14,204 nucleotides of DNA, from positions 1 through 14,204 of the forward strand of contig JBHBXR010000140.1 of NCBI GenBank assembly GCA_041795785.1. The letters are read 5' to 3'. The notes below the pieces were generated by a model. It made no database searches. It had not been told where the DNA came from and worked only from the letters and a program-made list of their open reading frames with translations. This document shows positions 1 through 7,092 of this stretch, piece after piece. The position numbers were made by a program, and so were the translations under genes. Origin of the DNA: CAJPST01 sp041795785. Lineage in GTDB: Bacteria > Pseudomonadota > Gammaproteobacteria > Enterobacterales > Pasteurellaceae. The stretch's first letter is position 1, and each line of letters opens with the position of its first letter.

Positions 1-67
1 GGAAATCATATTTTTGGTTATAGGGTCTTGGGTCTTGTAATTCATTGAAAAATCGAAAGATAGTCAT
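1..67 (-). CDS. ISAs1-family transposase, N-terminal fragment
   Basis: Twenty-two codons are visible from ATG at 67-65, reading MTIFRFFNELQDPRPYNQKY and two more residues, before the window ends. The pattern FF..L.DPR followed by a Tyr-rich basic stretch is the typical start of the DDE_Tnp_1-associated domain found at the N-terminus of ISAs1/H-repeat transposases. A Shine-Dalgarno-like AAGG lies about 6 bases upstream of the ATG, which supports this start. The DDE catalytic domain would be outside the window, so whether the gene is intact cannot be judged. It lies downstream of fdhD on the same strand and is probably unrelated to it in function. Confidence 0.6.
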   Translation of the reverse strand, partial: MTIFRFFNELQDPRPYNQKYDF

Positions 68-141
68 TCGTCACCTTATCCTGAAATGAATAATAAAGTG
101 ATATTAGATCATAAAATTGAGGAAAATGCGATCTTGCCCTG
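1..141 (-). mobile_element. ISAs1-family insertion sequence, 5' end only (continues off the left edge)
   Basis: The minus strand holds a transposase start codon at 67-65. About 74 bases upstream of it is a sequence beginning CAGGGCAAGATCGC (minus strand, from position 141 leftward), which resembles the terminal inverted repeats of ISAs1-type elements, many of which begin CAGGG. I therefore place the element boundary at about 141. The opposite end and its repeat lie outside the window, so neither the inverted repeat pair nor the target duplication can be confirmed. If the boundary is right, the bases from 142 (GTGCAAAT...) should reappear beyond the far end as an 8-10 base duplication. The family call is from the protein start; the exact boundary is inference. 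Confidence 0.6.
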
Positions 142-180
142 GTGCAAATAACGAAAACGACAAAATAAGCTAACCTGTAA

Positions 181-213
181 AGCCTGTTTTTTTCCCCCTT
201 TAAAAAACAGGCT
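181..213 (-). terminator. Possible fdhD terminator hairpin
   Basis: A perfect 12-base inverted repeat (181-192 with 202-213, AGCCTG plus six T / six A plus CAGGCT) encloses a nine-base loop, 25 bases past the fdhD stop codon. Read on the minus strand, it is followed by only a short T run (TTTACAGG), so it is a weak intrinsic terminator by the usual criteria. It could instead be a transcript-stabilising hairpin, or could shield fdhD from transcription through the insertion sequence. It is the only hairpin I see in the 142-237 gap. Confidence 0.45.
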
Positions 214-237
214 AAAATTCATAATTCCGTAAAACAT

Positions 238-1080
238 TCAAAAAACTAACCGCTCTTTTCCGCTGTAAACGGTGGTTCTGCCTTCGCGGGTAAAACCAAG
301 CAAAGTTAAATCGCTTTGTTGCGCCATTCTAACCGCAAGATCCGTTCCCGCCGAAATTGCCGCCAACATTTCAATTCCGCAGGAAACGGTTTTCTGCACC
401 ATTTCATAACTGGCGCGGCTGGTGACTAATACCAAGCCTTGCGGGCGGTTATTTTTTGCATACCAACCGAGCAATTTGTCCAGCGCAACATGCCTGCCGA
501 CATCTTCACGAATCGCCAACAGTTCGCCCTGCGCAGTAAAAAAAGCGGCGGCGTGAGTCGCGCCGGTTTGTTTCCCCAACTCTTGCGCATCATATAGTTT
601 GACTAAACAATCATCCAATAAATGCAGATTAAATTGTAAAGTGCGGTCTAATTTCGGCAAGATTTGCGTGACTTGCGCCAGCTGTTCGCTACCGCAAATA
701 CCACAGCCCGTCCTGCCCGCCATCGTACGCCGTTTCTCTTTCAACCGTACAAAACAGCGGGTTGCCATGTCAATTTGCACTTCAATGCCGTTGCAAGTGT
801 GTTCGATATCTATGCCGTAAATATCCGATACGTTGTCGATAATCCCTTCCGCCAATGAAAAACCGAGGGCGAAATCCTCCAAATCCTGCGGGCTGGTCAT
901 CATCACCGTATGAGAAATCCCGTTATAAACTAATGCAACGGGCATTTCGACCGCCAAAGTTTCTTCTTTCTCTGTCATTTCGGATAAAACTTGCGTTTTT
1001 TCCACCGCACTTTTATCAATTTGTTTTGTTTTTGTTAAAGTTTTGAAAAAAATAATTTTCAATTTTGTGATCCAAGTCAA
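238..1080 (-). CDS. fdhD: FdhD, formate dehydrogenase sulfurtransferase
   Basis: FdhD carries sulfur from the cysteine desulfurase IscS to the molybdenum bis-MGD cofactor of formate dehydrogenase; this sulfuration is required for activity. The protein (280 residues from the start used here) matches E. coli FdhD (about 277) along its length. It has the core MPVALVYNGISH at about residues 46-57, the essential loop GRTGCGICG with Cys126 and Cys129, the conserved HAAAFF segment, EDVGRHVALDK and SRASYEMVQK. The start is uncertain. TTG at 1080-1078 gives E. coli-like length and has GGGGA eight bases upstream. The first ATG (978-976) would give 246 residues but has no clear ribosome site. The gene is divergent from the dehydrogenase operon, sharing the 1081-1267 region. 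An uptake signal lies inside the poorly conserved N-terminus and another within the gene. Confidence 0.95.
   Translation of the reverse strand: MTWITKLKIIFFKTLTKTKQIDKSAVEKTQVLSEMTEKEETLAVEMPVALVYNGISHTVMMTSPQDLEDFALGFSLAEGIIDNVSDIYGIDIEHTCNGIEVQIDMATRCFVRLKEKRRTMAGRTGCGICGSEQLAQVTQILPKLDRTLQFNLHLLDDCLVKLYDAQELGKQTGATHAAAFFTAQGELLAIREDVGRHVALDKLLGWYAKNNRPQGLVLVTSRASYEMVQKTVSCGIEMLAAISAGTDLAVRMAQQSDLTLLGFTREGRTTVYSGKERLVF
638..647 (+). repeat. DNA uptake signal sequence (Hin type)
   Basis: AAAGTGCGGT, followed by an A/T-rich tail (TCTAATTT), matches the Haemophilus-type uptake signal core. It lies inside fdhD. Confidence 0.85.
1004..1012 (-). repeat. DNA uptake signal sequence (Hin type)
   Basis: ACCGCACTT on the plus strand is AAGTGCGGT on the minus strand. 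It encodes Ser-Ala-Val in the variable N-terminus of FdhD, where it is likely tolerated. Confidence 0.85.
1067..1080. promoter_or_regulatory. FNR-like (or CRP-like) palindrome in the fdhD/fdnG divergent region
   Basis: GTGATCCAAGTCAA matches the FNR consensus TTGAT-N4-ATCAA at 8 of 10 positions. Extended by one base each way (TGTGA-N6-TCAAA) it also matches 8 of 10 positions of the CRP consensus. It overlaps the proposed TTG start of fdhD and is 187 bases upstream of the dehydrogenase ATG. Anaerobic control by FNR is known for respiratory formate dehydrogenases in enteric relatives. The site is off the ideal distance for the dehydrogenase promoter, so this is a weak candidate. Confidence 0.3.
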
Positions 1081-1267
1081 AGTTTTTTCCCCAATTTAAC
1101 AATAATGGTTATGGATTTACACATAAAATATCGGTATTCTACGCTTGATTTTACGCTGCCCGAATTTTAATACAAATTCGGATAAAGCTATACAATCAAT
1201 CTTCTAGAATATAGAAAAACGAATTTACTACTAAACTATTCAACATTCAGTTGATTAAGGAATATCT
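1081..1267. promoter_or_regulatory. Divergent intergenic region between fdhD and the formate dehydrogenase operon
   Basis: These 187 A/T-rich bases must hold promoters for both directions. The best plus-strand candidate I can find is TTGATT (1145-1150) with TTTAAT (1166-1171), but the 15-base spacing is short. A half site TTGAT (1251-1255) sits next to the ribosome binding site. No clean two-sided regulator site is visible apart from the palindrome at 1067-1080. No small gene or structured RNA was recognised. Confidence 0.4.
1257..1262 (+). promoter_or_regulatory. Ribosome binding site of the formate dehydrogenase alpha subunit
   Basis: AAGGAA lies five bases before ATG 1268. It fixes the start that gives a complete twin-arginine signal. 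Confidence 0.75.
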
Positions 1268-4200
1268 ATGCAGGTCACAAGAAGAAAATTCTTTAAGATC
1301 TGTGCAGGTGGTATGGCGGGAACATCCGTAGCCGCATTGGGCTTTGCTCCGACTGCGGCATTGGCTGCGCCACGCGAATACAAATTGTTGCGTGCCAAAG
1401 AAACCCGTAACACCTGTACTTATTGCGCCGTAGGCTGCGGTATGTTGCTATACAGCTTGGGAGACGGTGCAATGAACTCCAAAGGCAAACTTATCCATAT
1501 CGAGGGCGACCCGGATCACCCTGTCAGTCGCGGAGCGCTTTGTCCGAAAGGCGCCGGCGCATTGGACTATGTGAACAGCGACCGCCGAGTCCGTTATCCT
1601 GAAGTCCGCGAAGCCGGCTCAAAAGAATGGAAACGCATTTCTTGGCACGAAGCCGTCGAGCGTATTGCCCGCCACATCAAAGACGACCGTGATGCAAACT
1701 TCGTTGAAAAAAATGAAGCGGGCGAAACGGTAAACCGTTGGATGACGGCAGGCTTCTTGGCTGGCTCGGCTTGCAGCAACGAAACGGGCATTCTCACCCA
1801 AAAATTCGTACGTTCTCTCGGTATCGTTTTTACAGACAACCAAGCGAGTATCTGACACGGACCAACGGTAGCAAGTCTTGCTCCATCATTTGGTCGCGGT
1901 GCGATGACCAATCACTGGGTTGATATTAAAAACTCCGATCTTGTTATTGTCATGGGCGGTAACGCTGCGGAAGCACACCCTGTCGGGTTCCGTTGGGCAA
2001 TTGAGGCGAAAAAACAAAACGGCGCGAAGTTAATGGTGGTTGATCCACGCTTTAACCGTTCTGCGGCGGTGGCTGATCATTATATGCCGATTCGTCCGGG
2101 TACCGACATTGCATTCTTATCGGGTGTTATCCGTTATTTGTTAAATAACAATAAAATTCAACACGAATACGTTAAACACTATACCAATGCAACTTTCCTG
2201 ATTAACGAAAACTTCAAATTTGAAGACGGTTTGTTCTCCGGTTATGATCCGCAAACCCGTCGCTATGATCGTTCCACTTGGGGCTATCAGTTTGATGAGG
2301 AAGGTCAACCGATTCGTGATATGAGCTTACAACATCCGCGTTGCGTTCTTAATATGTTGAAAGAGCACGTATCCCGTTATACGCCGGAGATGGTTGAGCG
2401 TATCACAGGTACGCCACAAAAAGATTTCCACATTTTCTGCGAAGAAATTGCGAAAACCGCTGCACCGGAAAAAGCGGCGACTTTCTTATACGCCTTAGGT
2501 TGGACCCAACACACTGTCGGTTCGCAAAATATCCGTACGATGGCGATTATCCAGTTGTTATTAGGTAATATCGGGGTTGCCGGCGGTGGCGTAAATGCGT
2601 TGCGCGGTCACTCAAACGTACAAGGCATTACCGATTTAGGTCTGTTCCCGAATCGTCTGCCGGCATATTTGCCGCTACCGGGTGAAGTGGATACGTCTTT
2701 AGAGAAATTCTTAGGTCGTATTACGCCGAAACAGATGATGAAAGATCAAACAAACTATTGGTCTAACACACCGAAGTTTATGGTGAGTATGCTGAAATCC
2801 TTCTACGGCGATAAAGCAACCAAAGACAATGAATTCGGTTTCCACTATTTGCCGAAGCTTCCGAAAGGCGGCATGGATCATCTCCGTTATATTGAAGAGA
2901 TGTATCAAGGCAAAGTGAACGGTTATTTCTGCCAAGGGATGAACCCGGTTGCGTCTTACCCGAACTCACAAAAAATCATCAAAGCGTTGAGTAAATTGAA
3001 ATATCTGGTGATTTTCGATCCGTTAATTACCGATACGTCCGAGTTTTGGATGAATCACGGTGAATTTAACGACGTGAAATCCGAAGAAATTCAAACCGAA
3101 GTATTCCGTTTGCCGACCACTTGTTTCGTCGAAGAAGACGGCTCTATCGCCAACTCCGGTCGTTGGTTGCAATGGCACTGGAAAGGGGCGGAACCGCCGG
3201 GTGAGGCAAAACCGGACGGTGAAATTCTGTCTGAAATTCGCGCAGAACTAATTCACCTTTATAAGAAAGAAGGTGGCAAAGCGCCGCTTGAACCGCTAGA
3301 AGCAATGAGCTGGAACTACGCCAATCCGCTTGAACCGAAAGCGGAAGAAGTGGCAAAAGAGAACAACGGTTATGCCTTAGAAGATTTGCTTGATGCCAAC
3401 GGCAATGTAATCCTTAAAAAAGGTCAGCTGCTTTCAAGTTTTGCGCAAATGCGTGATGACGGTACAACTTCCGGTGCATGTTGGATCTATACCGGTCAAT
3501 GGACGGAAAAAGGCAACCAGATGGCGAATCGCGACAATTCGGATCCGTCCAATCTGGGTAATACTTTAGGCTGGGCATTCGCATGGCCGATGAATCGTCG
3601 CGTACTTTACAACCGTGCGTCTGCGGACTTATCGGGTAAACCTTGGAATCCTAAACGCCAGTTGGTTAAATGGAACGGTAAAAACTGGAACTATATTGAT
3701 GTTGCGGACTTCGGTACCGCAGCGCCGGATGGTCCGACGCTACCGTTTATTATGCAACCTGAAGGCGTAAGCTGTTTATTCGTACGCGAACGTATGGCTG
3801 ACGGTCCGTTCCCTGAACATTATGAACCGATGGAAACGCCAATCGGCACTAACCCGTTGCATCCGAATGTGGTTTCAAGTCCGGTTGCCCGTGTGTTTGA
3901 CAGTGATAAAGCGGATTTAGGCACATCAGAAGAATTCCCGTATGTAGCGACAACCTATCGCTTAACGGAGCATTTCCACTACTGGACGAAAAATGCGCTG
4001 GTGAACGTCATTTCCCAACCGGATCAATTTGTTGAAATCGGTGAAGGGCTTGCGCAAGAAAAAGGCATTAAAAACGGAGATACGGTTAAAGTATCCTCCA
4101 AACGCGGCTACATCAAAGCGGTTGCCGTAGTAACCAAGCGTATCCGTACATTAATGTCCGACGGTAAACCGATTCATACGGTAGGAGTTCCGATTCACTG

Positions 4201-4333
4201 GGGATTTGCCGCCACCACAAAAGCGAAGAAAGGTTATTTCGCCAATAATCTGACTGTTCGCGCCGGTGATGCGAATACCTTTACGCCTGAATCGAAATGT
4301 ATGTTAGTTAATATCGAAAAAGTGGGGGCTTAA
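1268..4333 (+). CDS. fdnG: Formate dehydrogenase-N type alpha subunit, selenocysteine-containing
   Basis: This is the periplasmic catalytic subunit that oxidises formate to CO2 at a Mo-bis-MGD/selenocysteine centre. It is one gene of 1021 residues interrupted by an in-frame TGA (1853-1855) that is read as selenocysteine 196, the same position as in E. coli FdnG (1015 residues). Residues after the TGA (HGPTVASLAP) continue the family sequence without a break, and a SECIS-like hairpin follows. The N-terminus carries the Tat motif TRRKFFK (4-10) and a likely cleavage site after ALA at about residue 33. A [4Fe-4S] cluster is bound by Cys50, Cys53, Cys57 and Cys92. Molybdopterin oxidoreductase and dinucleotide-binding domains fill the rest. 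The stop is one base before fdxH. Leucine codon use differs before and after about 1900. H. influenzae calls this gene fdxG; fdoG is the E. coli paralogue name. Confidence 0.97.
1853..1884 (+). promoter_or_regulatory. Selenocysteine UGA codon and bacterial SECIS hairpin
   Basis: The TGA at 1853-1855 is followed 11 bases later by a hairpin: GGtAGCAA (1867-1874), loop GTC (1875-1877), TTGCTCC (1878-1884), with one bulged T. A short stem-loop with an exposed GU just 3' of the UGA is the form recognised by the elongation factor SelB in bacteria. The host therefore needs selA, selB, selC and selD elsewhere. Hairpin pairing was judged by eye. Confidence 0.88.
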
Positions 4334-4334
4334 G

Positions 4335-5243
4335 ATGTCAACAGTACAAACTCAAGATATTATCAAGTCTTCCGCGACTTCATTCGTCACACCGTCACCG
4401 CAAGCGCGTTCACATCAAGTGGAAGTGGCAAAGCTGATTGACGTATCCACTTGTATCGGTTGTAAAGCTTGTCAAGTGGGTTGTTCGGAATGGAACGATA
4501 TTCGTGCCGAACCGGAAAAATGTGTCGGCGTATATGACAATCCGATTGATTTGAACGCCAAAGCTTGGACGGTAATGCGTTTCAATGAAGTAGAAGAAAA
4601 CGAGCGTTTGGAATGGCTGATCCGTAAAGACGGTTGTATGCACTGCACCGAACCGGGCTGCTTAAAAGCCTGCCCGGCACCGGGGGCGATCATTCAGTAT
4701 GCAAACGGCATTGTGGATTTCCAATCGGATAAATGTATCGGCTGTGGCTACTGTATCGCCGGTTGTCCGTTTAATATTCCGCGCATGAATCCGGAAGACA
4801 ACCGCGTGTATAAATGTACGCTTTGCGTGGATCGCGTCAATGTCGGTCAAGAGCCGGCTTGCGTGAAAACCTGTCCGACCGGCGCAATCCGTTTTGGCAG
4901 CAAAGAAGAAATGTTGCATTACGGCGAGCAACGCGTTGCCGAATTGAAAACCCGCGGTTATGCAAATGCCGGCATTTACAACCCTGAAGGGGTCGGCGGC
5001 ACGCACGTGATGTACGTATTACATCATGCGGACAAACCGGAACTGTATTCCGGCTTGCCGAAAGATCCGAAGATCGATACCACCGTCACATTATGGAAAG
5101 ACGTATTAAAACCGGTTGCAGCCGTAGCAATGGGCGGTTTGGCATTAGCCGAAATCGCACACTACTTGGCTGTCGGTCCGAATACGGAAGAACTTGATGA
5201 ACATGAAGAAAATGAACATCATACAGGAGGCAAAAATGAATAA
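4335..5243 (+). CDS. fdxH: Formate dehydrogenase-N type beta (iron-sulfur) subunit
   Basis: This subunit passes electrons from the alpha subunit across the periplasmic face to cytochrome b. The protein is 302 residues (E. coli FdnH is 294). It carries sixteen cysteines in four ferredoxin groups, enough for four [4Fe-4S] clusters: 40/43/46/50, 101/104/109/113, 134/137/140/144 and 161/164/176/180. One C-terminal transmembrane helix (about 258-281) anchors it, followed by an acidic, His-rich tail. It has no signal peptide, as expected for a partner carried through Tat with the alpha subunit. A G-rich ribosome site (GGGGG, 4324-4328) sits in the end of fdnG, so translation is probably coupled. 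The gene overlaps the next by eight bases. The E. coli-style name is fdnH. Confidence 0.96.
   Translation: MSTVQTQDIIKSSATSFVTPSPQARSHQVEVAKLIDVSTCIGCKACQVGCSEWNDIRAEPEKCVGVYDNPIDLNAKAWTVMRFNEVEENERLEWLIRKDGCMHCTEPGCLKACPAPGAIIQYANGIVDFQSDKCIGCGYCIAGCPFNIPRMNPEDNRVYKCTLCVDRVNVGQEPACVKTCPTGAIRFGSKEEMLHYGEQRVAELKTRGYANAGIYNPEGVGGTHVMYVLHHADKPELYSGLPKDPKIDTTVTLWKDVLKPVAAVAMGGLALAEIAHYLAVGPNTEELDEHEENEHHTGGKNE
5226..5230 (+). promoter_or_regulatory. Ribosome binding site deciding the fdnI start
   Basis: GGAGG (within AGGAGG) lies five bases before ATG 5236. It is much stronger than anything before the upstream in-frame ATG at 5194, so the gene starts at 5236. Confidence 0.85.
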
Positions 5244-5919
5244 GCCAAAGATCAGTAACGATCGTAAAATCGTTCGTCACAAACTTCCGGCTCGTTTAAG
5301 CCACTGGTTATTGGTTATCTGTTTCTTCACTACCGCATTATCGGGGGTTGCGTTCTTCTTCCCTGATTTTGCTTGGTTGACCGAGATTTTAGGTACGCCT
5401 GCCATCGCGCGCGCCGTTCACCCGTTCACCGGTATTATTATGTTTATCGCCTTTATCAATCTTTCATTGATTTATTGGAAACATAACATTCCGGAAAAGA
5501 ACGACTGGGTCTGGTTAAAAAACATCAAGGAAGTACTGAAAGGTAACGAACACGCGGTTTCCGACAACGGTAAATATAACCTCGGTCAGAAAATGCTGTT
5601 CTGGACATTGATTTTGGCAATGTTCACCTTATTGGTAACCGGTATTATTATGTGGAGACAATATTTCTCCCATAATTTCCCGATTCCGGTTATCCGTATT
5701 GCAATCCTGCTTCACTCGACAAGCGCCTTCTTATTATTCACCGGTATTATGGTGCATATGTATATGGCGTTTTGGGTGAAAGGTTCGATTCGCGGCATGG
5801 TGGAAGGTTGGGTAACCGTACGTTGGGCGAAAAAACACCACCCGCGTTGGTTCCGTGAAGATATCCTACCTAAACTGGAAAAAGAAGTTGCCGAAGAAGA
5901 AAAAGCCAAAGGCAAATAA
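5236..5919 (+). CDS. fdnI: Formate dehydrogenase-N type gamma subunit, cytochrome b556
   Basis: This is the membrane subunit that takes electrons from the beta subunit through two haems b and reduces (demethyl)menaquinone on the cytoplasmic side, completing the proton-motive redox loop. It is 227 residues (E. coli FdnI is 217). Four transmembrane segments are visible at about 22-43, 58-80, 118-140 and 152-178. His23, His62, His160 and His174 align with the four haem ligands of the E. coli protein (18, 57, 155, 169). The signatures LLVTGIIMWR, HMYMAFWVKGSI and RWAKKHHPRW are conserved. A charged Lys/Glu-rich tail ends it. The gene overlaps the end of fdxH by eight bases and is the last gene before a terminator. 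H. influenzae calls it fdxI. Confidence 0.96.
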   Translation: MNKPKISNDRKIVRHKLPARLSHWLLVICFFTTALSGVAFFFPDFAWLTEILGTPAIARAVHPFTGIIMFIAFINLSLIYWKHNIPEKNDWVWLKNIKEVLKGNEHAVSDNGKYNLGQKMLFWTLILAMFTLLVTGIIMWRQYFSHNFPIPVIRIAILLHSTSAFLLFTGIMVHMYMAFWVKGSIRGMVEGWVTVRWAKKHHPRWFREDILPKLEKEVAEEEKAKGK

Positions 5920-5936
5920 ATTCAGCAGATAAGCGA

Positions 5937-5946
5937 AAAGTGCGGT
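5937..5946 (+). repeat. DNA uptake signal sequence (left arm of terminator)
   Basis: AAAGTGCGGT forms the left arm of the terminator stem after fdnI. Confidence 0.88.
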
Positions 5947-5953
5947 AAAATCT

Positions 5954-5962
5954 ACCGCACTT
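5954..5962 (-). repeat. DNA uptake signal sequence (right arm of terminator)
   Basis: ACCGCACTT is the complement of the core and forms the right arm of the same stem. Confidence 0.88.
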
Positions 5963-6067
5963 TTTTACAATTAATCCCATCCTATCCGAAACGATGAGAT
6001 TTCAACGCAACCGTATAAGTTTTCTTTATATTTTAATTTACATACAATCATATACCGAATTAACACT

Positions 6068-6997
6068 ATGAGCATCCGAATCCTGCCAGACACAGAAATC
6101 AAACAAGCCGCCGCGTCTTTCCAAAGCCCTGCGTTGCTGTTTGCCAACCCTAAAAATCTTTATCAACGCCGTGCCAAACGTTTGAGAGATTTGGCGCAAA
6201 ATCATCCTCTCGCCGATTATTTACTGTTTGCCGCCGATATTGCAGACTGCCAATTAACGGTGTTGGAACAACACCCGATCGCACAGGATCCGCGTTTAAA
6301 GAAGGAAAACCTTTCCGAACAATTCTTAGCCTCTCGCCCGTTGGATCATCAAACATGGCAACGCGATCCGATTTGGCGTGAAATTTTGACCGCACTTTTA
6401 GCGCAAATGAAAGCGAAATCTAACGAGCAAACCCAACAAACCATCGAACTGTTGGAAAAAGCCTCCGCCGCCGAACTGGAGCTGTTGGCGGATAAACTGC
6501 TCAAACAGGAATTTACGCAAGTGAGTGCGGATAAAGCGGTGTTCATTTGGGCGGCATTATCCCTTTATTGGCTACAACTGGCTCAACAAATTCCCCACGC
6601 TAGCAATGCGGAGAGCGCCGATGATTTGCATATCTGTCCGGTATGCAGCGCCGCACCGGTTGCCAGCGTCGTCCATTTCGACGCTACGCAAGGCTTGCGT
6701 TATGTACATTGTTCTTTATGCGAAAGCGAATGGAATATCGTACGCGCCAAATGCAGCAACTGCAATCAAGCGCAACATTTGGATTATTGGTCTATTGATA
6801 ACGAATTTGCCGCCGTCAAAACGGAAACCTGCGGCGATTGCCACAGCTATTTAAAAATCATGTATCAGGATAAAGATCCGCACGTCGAAGCCGTCGCCGA
6901 TGATCTCGCCAATATTTTCCTTGATATTGAAATGGAAGAAAAAGGCTTTGCCCGCAGCGGATTGAATCCGTTTATGTTTCCGAACGAAGAAGCCTGA
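6068..6997 (+). CDS. fdhE: FdhE, formate dehydrogenase maturation factor
   Basis: FdhE is a soluble cytoplasmic protein that binds Tat-dependent respiratory formate dehydrogenase catalytic subunits before export and is needed for active enzyme. The 309-residue length equals that of E. coli FdhE. The C-terminal half carries four CxxC pairs (190/193, 215/218, 229/232, 255/258) that bind iron or zinc in a rubredoxin-like fold. Conserved stretches include FIWAALSLYW (159-168), TQGLRYVHC, CSNC and VEAVADDLA. The gene follows the operon it serves but is separated by a terminator and about 100 bases, so it probably has its own promoter; I see no convincing one. The ribosome site before ATG 6068 is also poor, which may mean low expression. 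An uptake signal lies inside it at 6389. Confidence 0.96.
   Translation: MSIRILPDTEIKQAAASFQSPALLFANPKNLYQRRAKRLRDLAQNHPLADYLLFAADIADCQLTVLEQHPIAQDPRLKKENLSEQFLASRPLDHQTWQRDPIWREILTALLAQMKAKSNEQTQQTIELLEKASAAELELLADKLLKQEFTQVSADKAVFIWAALSLYWLQLAQQIPHASNAESADDLHICPVCSAAPVASVVHFDATQGLRYVHCSLCESEWNIVRAKCSNCNQAQHLDYWSIDNEFAAVKTETCGDCHSYLKIMYQDKDPHVEAVADDLANIFLDIEMEEKGFARSGLNPFMFPNEEA
6389..6397 (-). repeat. DNA uptake signal sequence (Hin type)
   Basis: ACCGCACTT, coding for Thr-Ala-Leu in FdhE, is the complement of the core. Confidence 0.82.
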
Positions 6998-7017
6998 AAA
7001 AATTCCGCATAAACATC

Positions 7018-7044
7018 AAGCAAGGTTTATCGCCTTGCTTTTTT
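7018..7044 (+). terminator. fdhE terminator
   Basis: AAGCAAGG (7018-7025) pairs with CCTTGCTT (7033-7040) around a seven-base loop, and the T run ends at 7044. It lies 20 bases after the fdhE stop and separates fdhE from the phosphatase gene. Confidence 0.88.
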
Positions 7045-7092
7045 GTTCTATACTGTCCGCCGTTCATCTCATTTATTTATCAAGGGAAATCT

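Larger units (their letters stand above)
5936..5966 (+). terminator. Operon terminator made of two inverted uptake signals
   Basis: AAAAGTGCGGTA (5936-5947) pairs perfectly with TACCGCACTTTT (5953-5964) around a five-base loop, followed by a T run ending at 5966. It is 16 bases after the fdnI stop. Both arms are uptake signal cores, a well-known arrangement in Haemophilus relatives. It may work in both directions. Confidence 0.92.

Noticed and set aside
41..151. Plus-strand open stretch that looked like the C-terminal end of an upstream gene
   Set aside because: It is preceded in frame by a stop at 38-40, and the minus strand gives a better reading as an ISAs1 transposase start with a ribosome site.
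1904..4333. Separate gene for an 809-residue oxidoreductase starting at ATG 1904
   Set aside because: It is the continuation of the formate dehydrogenase gene after the selenocysteine codon; the bases between 1853 and 1904 are in frame and encode conserved residues.
5194..5235. Upstream start for the cytochrome b subunit
   Set aside because: It lies in the fdxH tail and has no good ribosome site, while AGGAGG directly precedes ATG 5236.
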